This document shows positions 1 to 8,633 of a stretch of 64,000 bases of DNA, in pieces. This DNA is from Schizochytrium sp. CCTCC M209059. Lineage: Eukaryota; Sar; Bigyra; Thraustochytrida; Thraustochytriidae. The position numbers and the translations under genes were made by a program. The first letter of the stretch is position 1. Each line of letters opens with the position of its first letter. The notes beneath the pieces are model-generated. The model saw nothing but the letters and a program-made list of their open reading frames with translations. It searched no databases and was not told the DNA's origin. The DNA lies in the NCBI GenBank assembly GCA_000818945.1, contig KN805387.1:383903-447902 (forward strand), given 5' to 3'.

Positions 1-2
1 CG

Positions 3-587
3 ACTTTTCGCATGCTTGCCAGCCGCTGTGGTGCTCTCGGCTCGTCCTCCGCGTCCGCTGACAGCCCTCGCTCGCTAACAAGCCTGGTCACGGAGGAGGA
101 CGAGGACCTCGACGCTTTCGTCCGCGAAGTTGCTGCTTCGCAGCGGCCCGTCATCGTCGCCGCCGATGACAATGACGTGAATAGGCTCGTCATCAACCGC
201 ACGCTCAAGAGCGCCTTCCCTCAGTTCCCCAACAAGGTGGTGGACGGTGGCGTACCTCTCGTCACCCTTGTCAAGAAGCTCACGCTGGCCTCGTGCCCGA
301 TCTATGCCGTTGTCGTCGACTTCCACATGCCGGACCAGGATGGCCTTAGCGCCGCGACTGAGATCCTTGAAGCGGACCCGAGCATTGGCATCTGGCTGTA
401 CACGGCTGACACATCGCCGGATCTTCAGAAGCAGATCGAGGGTATTGGACTCGAGGGCGTCATCATCAAGCCGAGCAACCTCAAGACATTCAAGGCTCTG
501 CTTTCTGCGCCTCGCAAGAACCTAGACACGGATGGCGCCACCGCCGCTGCCTCTCCTCCTGAGAGTCCTGCCATTCCAACCAAGTAA
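3..587 (+). CDS. Response-regulator receiver (REC) domain protein, 5' end outside window
   Basis: This frame is open to the window edge, so the ATG at 12 may be internal and the gene may begin upstream. A single receiver domain is visible, about residues 45-165 counted from that ATG. It has the acidic pair in ADDNDVNRL, the phospho-acceptor aspartate in VVVDFHMPDQDG, the Thr of LYTADTS and the conserved Lys of IIKPSN. All key phosphorelay residues are therefore present and the domain should accept phosphate from a histidine kinase. A low-complexity Ala/Ser/Pro tail follows and no output domain is seen. That position fits the C-terminal receiver of a hybrid histidine kinase or a stand-alone regulator; the missing 5' part decides between them. 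It is convergent with the GTPase gene downstream. Confidence 0.8.
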   Translation, partial: TFRMLASRCGALGSSSASADSPRSLTSLVTEEDEDLDAFVREVAASQRPVIVAADDNDVNRLVINRTLKSAFPQFPNKVVDGGVPLVTLVKKLTLASCPIYAVVVDFHMPDQDGLSAATEILEADPSIGIWLYTADTSPDLQKQIEGIGLEGVIIKPSNLKTFKALLSAPRKNLDTDGATAAASPPESPAIPTK

Positions 588-1264
588 AGGCAAGCCAGAG
601 ATAGCTCTCGAAAACCTCGTAATCTAAGCTAGAGAGAAAAGAATCGGGGTGTGCTCAGAGCTTGCAGCAAGCAGCAAGCAGCAAGCCAAGCCAAGACAAG
701 ACAAGACAAGATTGCCTTCCACACCCCAGCTCAAGAAAGAATATACCAAAAAATTATTCTCTTTTCTTTATTTTCAATTCCTCTTGTATTCTCGCGCTGT
801 GATTGGCAAACCTGACAATATCTTCTATTGTCTCTCTCCTCTCTTTCTCTCTCTCATGCGCGTGCGAATAATGGCTAGCGACTGCTTCTATGCGGATCCA
901 CGAAGACTGACTGCAAAAATTCGTAGGCAGGCATTGCAAATAAATAGTCCTCGGGTTGGGAGAGATGTAAACATAAATAGATGTATGCATGCTGGCTGGC
1001 TGACTGGCCGGTCATGCGCCTTTATTGGAAACAAATGAGCTTTCTTCTCTAGGCAGGCGAACGAGGAAACGGGGAAGAATTTTTGACAAGAACAGGAAAA
1101 AAAGTGAGCCTCTTCGCACGATCTACAAAACTATTATGTATTCACACGTAGGCCTCTGGAAAGAAGGCTAAGCCCTCACACACATACACACCAAAGAAAA
1201 GGGGCATCAACTTCCCAGCGTTGAAAAACAAATAATGGGTTTATCATGGCGCGGAAGTGCAGCC
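588..1264. other. Convergent intergenic spacer, no gene seen
   Basis: This is the 3' flank shared by the receiver-domain gene and the GTPase gene. It is A/T-richer than the coding sequence, with pyrimidine tracts around 755-860 and short AAGC/AGAC repeats near 665-710. The short reading frames here show no recognisable domain. Confidence 0.5.
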
Positions 1265-2998
1265 TTATGAAATTTTCACCTCATCGCCGTTCTCGCGAAA
1301 GAGACGCGTGATGCGGCCGCAGCCCTTAGCATTTCCCTCACGGAAGATCAAAGGCCTTCCAATCTCAAGGTACTCGGCACAATGCAAAAACCGAAAGCGA
1401 ACAAACACCTGCGAGCCTGTACGCGCCAGCACTTCTTCACCCTTGTCAGAGAGAATCTGTACAATGCGCGCCGACTGGCGCACGCCCGCAAGGTGGATGA
1501 AGGGGGAGTATCCGCGATCGATGGTTGTTGAGTGGTGCAGTACCTTGACATCCGCCTCGAACTCCCAGACCGTTTGTGCTAGGGCGGCGGCATGGTCAGG
1601 CTCGCCGACGCCAACCATGCCCTTGCGAAAAGAGTCGCGCTTGAGCGTAGTACGCCCCACCGACTTGACCGCAAGCGTAGCGTGCTGGCCCTCAAAGGCA
1701 GCCTGCGAAGGCACACACTGACGATGGATCGAACGAATCACAACCTGCCGAAAACCACCCGCCTTGTCAGGCCCAATCCAGATGCGTTGGCCCAAATGCG
1801 CCTCGCCGCGCGCCACTGTGCCGCCGACAACGATGCCAACGCCGGGAACGTTGAAAACATCGTCGAGCATAAAGTTAAGCGAGGTCGCCGCCGACTGCGC
1901 CGCCGAGATAGCTACGCCATTTGCCGCAGCCGGGGTCTGGGGGGTCATGGCAACGCCGTCGTCGCCAAGCGGAGACACGACAATGGCGCCGCCCTCGCCA
2001 TCGGCAGGGCCAGCTTTGGCCTCCTCGTCATCGTCGTCGGCATTTCGGGCAAGATCATCCTTCTTTCTCGTCGTCTTCGTGTCCCCGTCACCTTCAAGTG
2101 AGGGCGTCGGCTTCCCCAAAGAGGGGGAAGTTCGAGACTTGCGAAGAGCCATACGTTTGATAAACTCGCGCAAAAGGTCCATGTGTTGGCCCGTCACGCT
2201 CGAGACTTCAAAAACCGGGGCCAGAGCGACCTGATTGGTGTCCATGCACTTGATGGCACCGTCCAAGTCGCTCTCCTCACGGACATAGAACCCTCGTCGC
2301 CCGGCACGCTTCAGTATGCGTCTAATTCGCATCTGCGTCTCGCGAAGAACATTCTCCGGGACCATATCAATCTTGGTCTCGACGATGAAGAAGGGAATGC
2401 GAAGTGCGCAGCAAAGGCCAACGTGTTCGCGAGTCATGCGCTGAATGCCGCGCTCCGCGCCGATAACGACCATGGCACAGTCCGGATTCATGGCTGTGAG
2501 CCCGTAGATCGACGACTTGAGGTACTTTTCGTGTCCGCACAGGTCTACGAGCGTCACGCGATGGGTTGCCTTGGAGGCTACCTCGTAGAAATCCTTATTA
2601 TGGCTCTTGCGCGCGGCTTCGACGGACTGGCTCGCCGGCATGATCTGTTCGCCCTCACGGTATCCGAGCAAGGCCAACGCTACCGACGATGTCTGGCCTC
2701 GCTTCAGCTCATGCTGATGGCGGAGCACAAAGGACCGCGCTTTGCCACGTCCATCGTCAAGCATGCCTCGCGTCAGGCACCCCACGAGCGTCGACTTGCC
2801 CGCATCGACGTTGCCGAGCATCGCCGCGCGAAAGTCCCTCGTTTCCGCAAAACCCCGCTGCGTAGCCGCACCTCCCGCCACCGTTTTGCCCGCTGCTGCC
2901 TTCGCCGCCGCCGCCTCCGTCGCCGTCGTCGTCGCCTTCGCCGCCGCCGCCGCCGCCGCGCCACTCTCGGCCGCCGCCGCCGCCGCGAGCGACGCCAT
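1265..2998 (-). CDS. GTPBP1/GTPBP2-like translational GTPase
   Basis: The protein is 577 aa from the ATG at 2998, which has A at -3 and G at +4. The frame stays open upstream but only as Arg-rich low-complexity sequence that is probably 5' UTR. After an Ala-rich leader of about 50 residues comes an EF-Tu-type G domain: G1 GNVDAGKST (62-70), G3 DLCGHE (152-157) and G4 TKID (208-211). Beta-barrel domains follow toward the C-terminus, with a low-complexity acidic insert between them. The segment with KSSIYGLTAMNPDCAMVVIGA is typical of the GTPBP1/2 family, which is linked to elongation and ribosome or mRNA surveillance; that role comes from the family, not from this sequence. GTPBP1 and GTPBP2 cannot be told apart by eye. 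Confidence 0.85.
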   Translation of the reverse strand: MASLAAAAAAESGAAAAAAAKATTTATEAAAAKAAAGKTVAGGAATQRGFAETRDFRAAMLGNVDAGKSTLVGCLTRGMLDDGRGKARSFVLRHQHELKRGQTSSVALALLGYREGEQIMPASQSVEAARKSHNKDFYEVASKATHRVTLVDLCGHEKYLKSSIYGLTAMNPDCAMVVIGAERGIQRMTREHVGLCCALRIPFFIVETKIDMVPENVLRETQMRIRRILKRAGRRGFYVREESDLDGAIKCMDTNQVALAPVFEVSSVTGQHMDLLREFIKRMALRKSRTSPSLGKPTPSLEGDGDTKTTRKKDDLARNADDDDEEAKAGPADGEGGAIVVSPLGDDGVAMTPQTPAAANGVAISAAQSAATSLNFMLDDVFNVPGVGIVVGGTVARGEAHLGQRIWIGPDKAGGFRQVVIRSIHRQCVPSQAAFEGQHATLAVKSVGRTTLKRDSFRKGMVGVGEPDHAAALAQTVWEFEADVKVLHHSTTIDRGYSPFIHLAGVRQSARIVQILSDKGEEVLARTGSQVFVRFRFLHCAEYLEIGRPLIFREGNAKGCGRITRLFRENGDEVKIS

Positions 2999-3768
2999 GC
3001 TCGACGGCCTCGCGAGCTCCTGCGCTCGCGCCGGTCGCGCGCGAAGTCTCGCTGCCGGCCGCGCTCGCGCTCTGCTCCGCTCCGCTCCGAGTCTCTTCTG
3101 CTCTTTTCTGTTCTGCCTCGTTGTTGCCGCGCTCGAAGATCCGCTCCGAGTCCTCCTCCGGATCGGGGTTTGCAATTCCGCGCACGCACCTCGCCGCGCG
3201 CGCCACTCCCACCCGACGCAGAGTCATTTAATATGAGTTTTCAAATTTATGCCCCTGGGTTTGGTATCGCTGGCGACGATGACCTCCGCGTTCTGGAACG
3301 GTTATGGAACGGGTCCGGGAGTTTTATGCCGTGGTTCTTGGACACTTCTTCGCTGCGTGTGAGGCGCGGATGTGGGGGGCGGGCGGGCGGGCCTAACGTT
3401 GTTCTACATCCCGCCTGCCATTTGCCAGCGTTGGTAAGAGGACATGGTCCCACCGTACTGTGACAAATTATACCTGAAAAGAAAGGCGTCGCGCGGCGCG
3501 AGTTCGTTTGAAGGTGCCTCCCGTTTTCCAACTTGTACTAACTTGGCGACTTGTTTCGATGATGTTTTGGGAAGGAAACTAAGTTTTCACGGCATGGACC
3601 AAGGCGGTACTACGATCCATTGTTGCATGGACAGAAAGAACACCGCGGCACCGAGCTTGCCTTTTTGAAAGAACTTTCTAGCAAAGATGCAAGCTTCTGA
3701 GACACGGCCAATCTTACCTCCTTTTCTTCCTTCGTTGCCAGCCCGAGGGCGAACTTTGGCTCAAGTGC
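2999..3768. other. Spacer between two minus-strand genes
   Basis: This stretch holds the 5' flank of the GTPase gene and the 3' flank of the COG1 gene. The half next to the GTPase start is a GC-rich Arg/Ala-coding-like tract. No supported gene, RNA or repeat was recognised. Confidence 0.4.
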
Positions 3769-6700
3769 TCAACGGTTCAGCCACGAAGAGGCCTGCGAGA
3801 AGAGATTGCTGCCGACCTGCCCAATGGACTTGAGCGCAGCAGCAGCTTCCACAGAAGCTGTCGTGGATGAACCTGGAGAAGAGCCCGACGAGGAAGTTCC
3901 CGAGCCCTGTGCGGTCGGAGAAGCCAGCGTACGAGATGATGTTCGCTTGCGATGCGACGCTAGACGGCTGTGCATGGAGCGAATGTTCGAGGGGATCGGA
4001 AGCAGCGGAATGCGCGGCAGTGTTTGCATTGGAAGATAACCGAGATGCAGCAAGTTGTTGGTGTCGTACACTGAGGTGGCCGGGGAATCCTGAGGATCGC
4101 CAGCGCTCTCAAAGGCATACTCTGAAGTCGCAGTCCATGTTTTCGCAGCCCGCGCCTTCACCATGAGACTCGGTCCAAAGAGAAGAGCATTGCGTTCCCG
4201 ATACACCTTGATGCGCGCCAGGAGTTGTGACTCCTGCAAGGTCCAATTCACCGTGTCCACATGGATATCCACCAGCCGCTCCATGAGACTTGGAAGCGCG
4301 TTGGACTCTTCCTGGGCCTGGTCGACGAGAAGGATCCACTCGAACCAGTGAAGGTCAAAGATTGTCTGGAGAGCCGCCGGCTCATTCTCGCTGCTCGCCG
4401 TGCGATCGACATGCGCCTCATAAGCCTCCTGAACAAGCTTCAGAGCACCATGCGCAAGTCGAAGTACAGCGCGCTCGCTCGACGCGCAAAACTTCTCCGC
4501 CGCCGCATCAAGGTATTCCCGTCGGGGCGAGGCCATTTCCAAGAGACCCACAAGGTCGTCAATGCTCTGTGCCAGCACCGAGCCCGACGAGACAAAGCGC
4601 GAATCGCCAACAAGCCGGATTTGTTTCGACAACAGGAACGAAAAGAGCGCCACGCCAGGCGAAACGGCGCCAGGAAGGTCGATGGTGTCTTCGTCGTCCA
4701 CATCGAAGTCATCGTCCCCCACGCCATCCTCTTCCTCTTCGTCGTCGTCCTTGAAGTGCACGGGAATGCGCTCCCAGCCACTGTGCAGCACGGCCCAGTC
4801 GCGAGCGTTGCTCCAATCCTGTGCGTCGAGGGAAGCACGGAGCACTCCACAGCTCATTGACAAGGAAGCGTCTGCCCATACCTGGTGCACATTCGACGTC
4901 AGGGTGGCCAGCTCCTCTGCAAGCCGCGTTTGTGCGTCTACGTCGAGCAAGCCTGCCAAAGCATCGCCCACGAGGAGACCCTCTGCGATACGGGCGAGAA
5001 AGAGGGTCCGTTTGAGAGCGGCAAAGACGGCCTCATTGTGTGAGTCCTGGGCGTTATTCTCTCCCAAAGCGCTCACTGACGTGCCAAACACGTTCACGGA
5101 GTCCGCCAGTTCCTTGCGCAGACCATCAATGAGCCCCGCGAGAGTTAGCTTGGCGAGGCCATTCAGCTTGGTCTCAATTCTGGTCGTGTCCACGACCAGT
5201 GCCGCCCGACGTTCGAGCAGTTCGATCACACTCGAGCTGAAAACGTGGAGGAGAACAACAGCAGCGCCAGCTCGATCCACAGCATTTTCTGACATGATGC
5301 GTTCGCCAAGTTTTTGATACAACCTCTCATCCTCGTCAAGGTCATCTTCGTCATCGACAGTCTCAACATCACCGTCGCCCATCTCGTTTGACTCTGGTCC
5401 CGAGATGGACTGCTTCGACGCCGATCGAACGTAGGTGCCTTCCGGACCTTGGTCCGAAGCGACGCGAACGTCCGTGATGAGGTCGTTTTCTGCAGAGGCA
5501 AGGAGGGTTCGGTGCGTCCCGCGCTCAAGCGTAGCGCATATGGATGAAAATTCAACCTCGAGGAGATCCGCGGCCCGATCAACAATGGCTTCGCCGAACA
5601 TCATGGGGTACAGAAAGAGGTCCTTTGACGCATCTGACCATAGCGTGGCGTCAATGCAAGCGCGTGCGGCGGCGCGCCAGGTGTCCACATCGAGCTCCGA
5701 CGCAGCGTCCGTGGAGGCCCCACCGCTCACTTCAATGTCAATAACGCGCTTCTGCACCTGTGCCAGAGCCTGAATGTCGTGCACACGCGCGAGAATCTTG
5801 CCAGCGGCGCGCGCCACCTCCTCGCCTCTTGCCTGAACCCACGCCGTTACGGATTTCTGCACGAGTTCCGGGTCCACTTGACCCACCAAGCGCGATCCAG
5901 AAATGTAAAGGTCTGCCATGTCGACGATTGTTTGCTGCATGATGGTGAGGCTGCGCTCCAACGCCGCAGGCGCCTTGTCTTGGAGCGTACGCAAGAGGAC
6001 CCTCTTTCTTGCATCGAGAAGACGGCCCACGCTCTGCGCAGCCGTTGCATCTCCAAGAACGATTACAGCACGGATTGCACCACATGTCGTGTCCAAGTTC
6101 AGATCCTCGCTCTCGAGGAGTGCACGTGCCTCGAGGAGGATGCGCTGACGTGCCTCTTGTACGAGTGACCAATGCGAGCGTAGAAAAGGGTAAAATTCCC
6201 AGACGGATCGAAGCGCTCCGTTTGCCACAGTTTCGCTTCCTCGGGCTTGCGCAGCTGTAGAGCGAAGATCTGAAAACTGAGTGGGGTCGAGACCGAGGGC
6301 AGCAAATGCATTGTCGTCTGCGACGTGATTGAGCGCATGCGACGCTGCCGCGTCGTCCGCAGGGGGCTTGGGAAGGTTGTGATATGCTTGTTCCGCCGCG
6401 ACAAAGGTATCGCAGGCTTTCCAGAGATGCTGAGAGTCGATCGACTCCCAGATATTTACAGCAGCCAGAGTCAGGATGTCGGCGGCTGCAAGTTGTGCAT
6501 CGAGTGCGTCGCCTTCCTCTGGTCTCGCTTCCCCCTCGTTTGCGCCTTGCTCTGATGCGCCGTGATTTGCTGCTGGGGTCGACGCGCCTACCTGGTCGGC
6601 TCCCGCGGACTCGAGCATGCTGCCCTGCACGAGGGCCCGGCTTGTGTCTTCGACATGGGCGACGATGCTCTTGAACTCTTCCACGGTCCTGTCCATGCCC

Positions 6701-6888
6701 ACAATGGCGTCAGCAGAGTCGATCAGGTCATGGTACCTGTCGCTGATCAGGCTGCGCAGCTCGCCTCGTTTTTCGTCCACGCGGCTCTGCACGTCCTCGA
6801 GCGCGACCCACACGCGGTCTGCGCCCCAGTTTTCGTACAGGTAGCCCACTCCGCGGTATTCGTGCACGGTCGTGCCCGACGACGCCAT
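3769..6888 (-). CDS. COG1: Conserved oligomeric Golgi complex subunit 1
   Basis: The protein is 1039 aa, close to the ~980 aa of animal COG1. The ATG at 6888 is the first methionine of the frame. The N-terminal 80 residues carry the COG1/Vps51 signature: a helical segment with EKRGELRSLISDRYHDLIDSADAIVGM that aligns with the family ERYRDLIEAAD-IG-M core, followed by heptad-like coiled coil. The rest is long alpha-helical sequence broken by acidic inserts and ends in a Ser/Thr-rich tail. COG1 belongs to lobe A of the COG tethering complex, which captures intra-Golgi retrograde vesicles. It is divergent from the V-ATPase proteolipid gene, with about 500 bp between start codons. Vps51 of GARP shares the same N-terminal fold but is usually shorter. 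Confidence 0.85.
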   Translation of the reverse strand: MASSGTTVHEYRGVGYLYENWGADRVWVALEDVQSRVDEKRGELRSLISDRYHDLIDSADAIVGMDRTVEEFKSIVAHVEDTSRALVQGSMLESAGADQVGASTPAANHGASEQGANEGEARPEEGDALDAQLAAADILTLAAVNIWESIDSQHLWKACDTFVAAEQAYHNLPKPPADDAAASHALNHVADDNAFAALGLDPTQFSDLRSTAAQARGSETVANGALRSVWEFYPFLRSHWSLVQEARQRILLEARALLESEDLNLDTTCGAIRAVIVLGDATAAQSVGRLLDARKRVLLRTLQDKAPAALERSLTIMQQTIVDMADLYISGSRLVGQVDPELVQKSVTAWVQARGEEVARAAGKILARVHDIQALAQVQKRVIDIEVSGGASTDAASELDVDTWRAAARACIDATLWSDASKDLFLYPMMFGEAIVDRAADLLEVEFSSICATLERGTHRTLLASAENDLITDVRVASDQGPEGTYVRSASKQSISGPESNEMGDGDVETVDDEDDLDEDERLYQKLGERIMSENAVDRAGAAVVLLHVFSSSVIELLERRAALVVDTTRIETKLNGLAKLTLAGLIDGLRKELADSVNVFGTSVSALGENNAQDSHNEAVFAALKRTLFLARIAEGLLVGDALAGLLDVDAQTRLAEELATLTSNVHQVWADASLSMSCGVLRASLDAQDWSNARDWAVLHSGWERIPVHFKDDDEEEEDGVGDDDFDVDDEDTIDLPGAVSPGVALFSFLLSKQIRLVGDSRFVSSGSVLAQSIDDLVGLLEMASPRREYLDAAAEKFCASSERAVLRLAHGALKLVQEAYEAHVDRTASSENEPAALQTIFDLHWFEWILLVDQAQEESNALPSLMERLVDIHVDTVNWTLQESQLLARIKVYRERNALLFGPSLMVKARAAKTWTATSEYAFESAGDPQDSPATSVYDTNNLLHLGYLPMQTLPRIPLLPIPSNIRSMHSRLASHRKRTSSRTLASPTAQGSGTSSSGSSPGSSTTASVEAAAALKSIGQVGSNLFSQASSWLNR

Positions 6889-7395
6889 CTCGCCGCGTTC
6901 GCCGCCCACCTGCCGCGCCTGCCGCGCTTGCCGCGCTTGCCGCGTCTCGAGCTCCTTGGTTTCTTCTTCTTCGCTTGGTTTGCTCGTGCCAGCCTGCCTC
7001 CTTTACCTGCTTGCTCGAAACGTCCAAAACGTCTAACGTTTCGTAACCGATGGATCCTGGTCTGGGTCGAGGAGATCTTTCTTGCAAAACGCGAACGTGA
7101 GGGCTGACTTGGGTCGTGCGTGTTGACACGCGGCGTTTAGCTCTGCGCGTCCTGCACCAGGCTTGCGCAAGGTTTTGCGAGGAGAAGCAGAGCAGAGCAG
7201 TTGAAGCTGCTTCGCTGGACTCGCGGTGACGACCTGCGGGAGACTCGACCCGACTCGACTCGACTCGACTCGGAACTTGAACGCACAGCCCAAAACGGGA
7301 AGCCAAGGTTTGGCTGGCCCTCCTGCTTCTTCGGTGCTTCTTCGGAACCTCGTCTATCGCGGGCAGAAGGTGTGTTGGAAAAGGGCAACGGAATC
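6889..7395. promoter_or_regulatory. Divergent promoter region of COG1 and the V-ATPase proteolipid gene
   Basis: The 507 bp separate two divergent start codons and so must hold both promoters. Visible structure is a GCCGCGCTT-type array at about 6905-6945 and a (GACTC)n pentanucleotide run at about 7245-7272. No TATA box is evident. Confidence 0.45.
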
Positions 7396-7918
7396 ATGAG
7401 TGCGGCGATCGGAGCAGCGTTGGCCATTGCGCTTTCAGCGACAGGTTCCGCGGTGGGCTCCGCTTTTGGAGGCCAGGTTGCCATTGTGCAAAGATCAAGC
7501 GGGGGTTCCATGAGTGCTTTTATTCCCATCGTCATGGCAGGTGTAGTTGGCATCTACGGTCTCATCACCTCTGTTTGCATTGCTGCACAAGCTGCCTGCA
7601 CAACGCACGACGAGGGAGCCGGGAGCCGTCTCTTGGGTGCCGGGCTGGCCGTGGGAATTCCAGGACTTGTCTCGGGATGTGCTATTGGTCTCTTTTGCCG
7701 CTATTTGCTTGCAAATATAAATACTGGCGCGGGAGGCCCCACTCCGCCGGGCTATGCTCGAGTTCAAGACTCGGATGACGGCGCAGGGGGCTCAAGCACG
7801 ATTCCTTGACCCGCAAGCTCTTGTAAGCACGCCTGTGGTTCTCGTGCTCATTTTCATTGAGGCTCTCGCCTTGTATGGCCTCATCGCATCGCTCGTCCTT
7901 ACGGGCAAGAGTTGCTAA
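7396..7918 (+). CDS. V-type H+-ATPase proteolipid subunit c, two exons with unresolved splice
   Basis: From the ATG at 7396 the first three membrane helices are clear: a Gly/Ala-rich helix 1, helix 2 containing SAFIPIVMAGVVGIYGLI, and helix 3 containing GLAVGIPGLVSGCAIG. The open frame then runs into unrelated sequence and stops at 7809. The fourth helix lies in another frame at 7835-7918, reading VLVLIFIEALALYGLIASLVL and then a stop. It contains the essential proton-carrying Glu in the LIFxEALALYG motif. A GT-AG intron 7688-7796 restores frame (137 aa) but leaves the loop before helix 4 about six residues short. The exact junction is therefore uncertain and a sequencing frameshift cannot be excluded. 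The c ring carries protons in endomembrane acidification. Confidence 0.75.
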
Positions 7919-8633
7919 GATGTCTCGCGTGCAGACAGAAACCCGTCGTGCGATCAGAACTTCCATCGCTGCAACTGTTTCTCCTTTGCAGCTTTGCACA
8001 AATTGACAGACACAATGTCAAAAAAAATCGTTCAAACTATTTTCAGTTTCTCACTTGAACGTCTATAGGCCTACATACCGTCGACACAACTTTTNNNNNN
8101 NNNNNNNNNNNNNNNNNNNNNNNNNNNNNNNNNNNNNNNNNNNNNNNNNNNNNNNNNNNNNNNNNNNNNNNNNNNNNNNNNNNNNNNNNNNNNNNNNNNN
8201 NNNNNNNNNNNNNNNNNNNNNNNNNNNNNNNNNNNNNNNNNNNNNNNNNNNNNNNNNNNNNNNNNNNNNNNNNNNNNNNNNNNNNNNNNNNNNNNNNNNN
8301 NNNNNNNNNNNNNNNNNNNNNNNNNNNNNNNNNNNNNNNNNNNNNNNNNNNNNNNNNNNNNNNNNNNNNNNNNNNNNNNNNNNNNNNNNNNNNNNNNNNN
8401 NNNNNNNNNNNNNNNNNNNNNNNNNNNNNNNNNNNNNNNNNNNNNNNNNCCACCCTCAAAAAAAAGGAAAAGAGGAAGAAAAAATAAAGTAACTACACCT
8501 TCATTGCGATCGAGAGGTTCTTTCATGTCGTCTGCCCGTCATCATTGCTTACATCAAATGATTATCAATATCAATCCAAGCACAAAAGTTCTACAACTAG
8601 GCTACTACACTGTGAAGGTTTGAATTACTGTCT
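7919..8633. other. Convergent spacer with assembly gap (N at 8095-8449)
   Basis: This stretch holds the 3' flanks of the V-ATPase and V-PPase genes. The 355 N bases are an assembly gap, and the apparent reading frames through it are meaningless. The visible parts are A/T-rich and contain no gene. Confidence 0.6.

Noticed and set aside
2183..3463. 426-codon plus-strand frame overlapping the GTPase gene
   Set aside because: It is antisense to the G domain and becomes Arg-rich low complexity; no domain.
8055..8526. Open frames crossing the N run
   Set aside because: They consist of unknown bases in an assembly gap.
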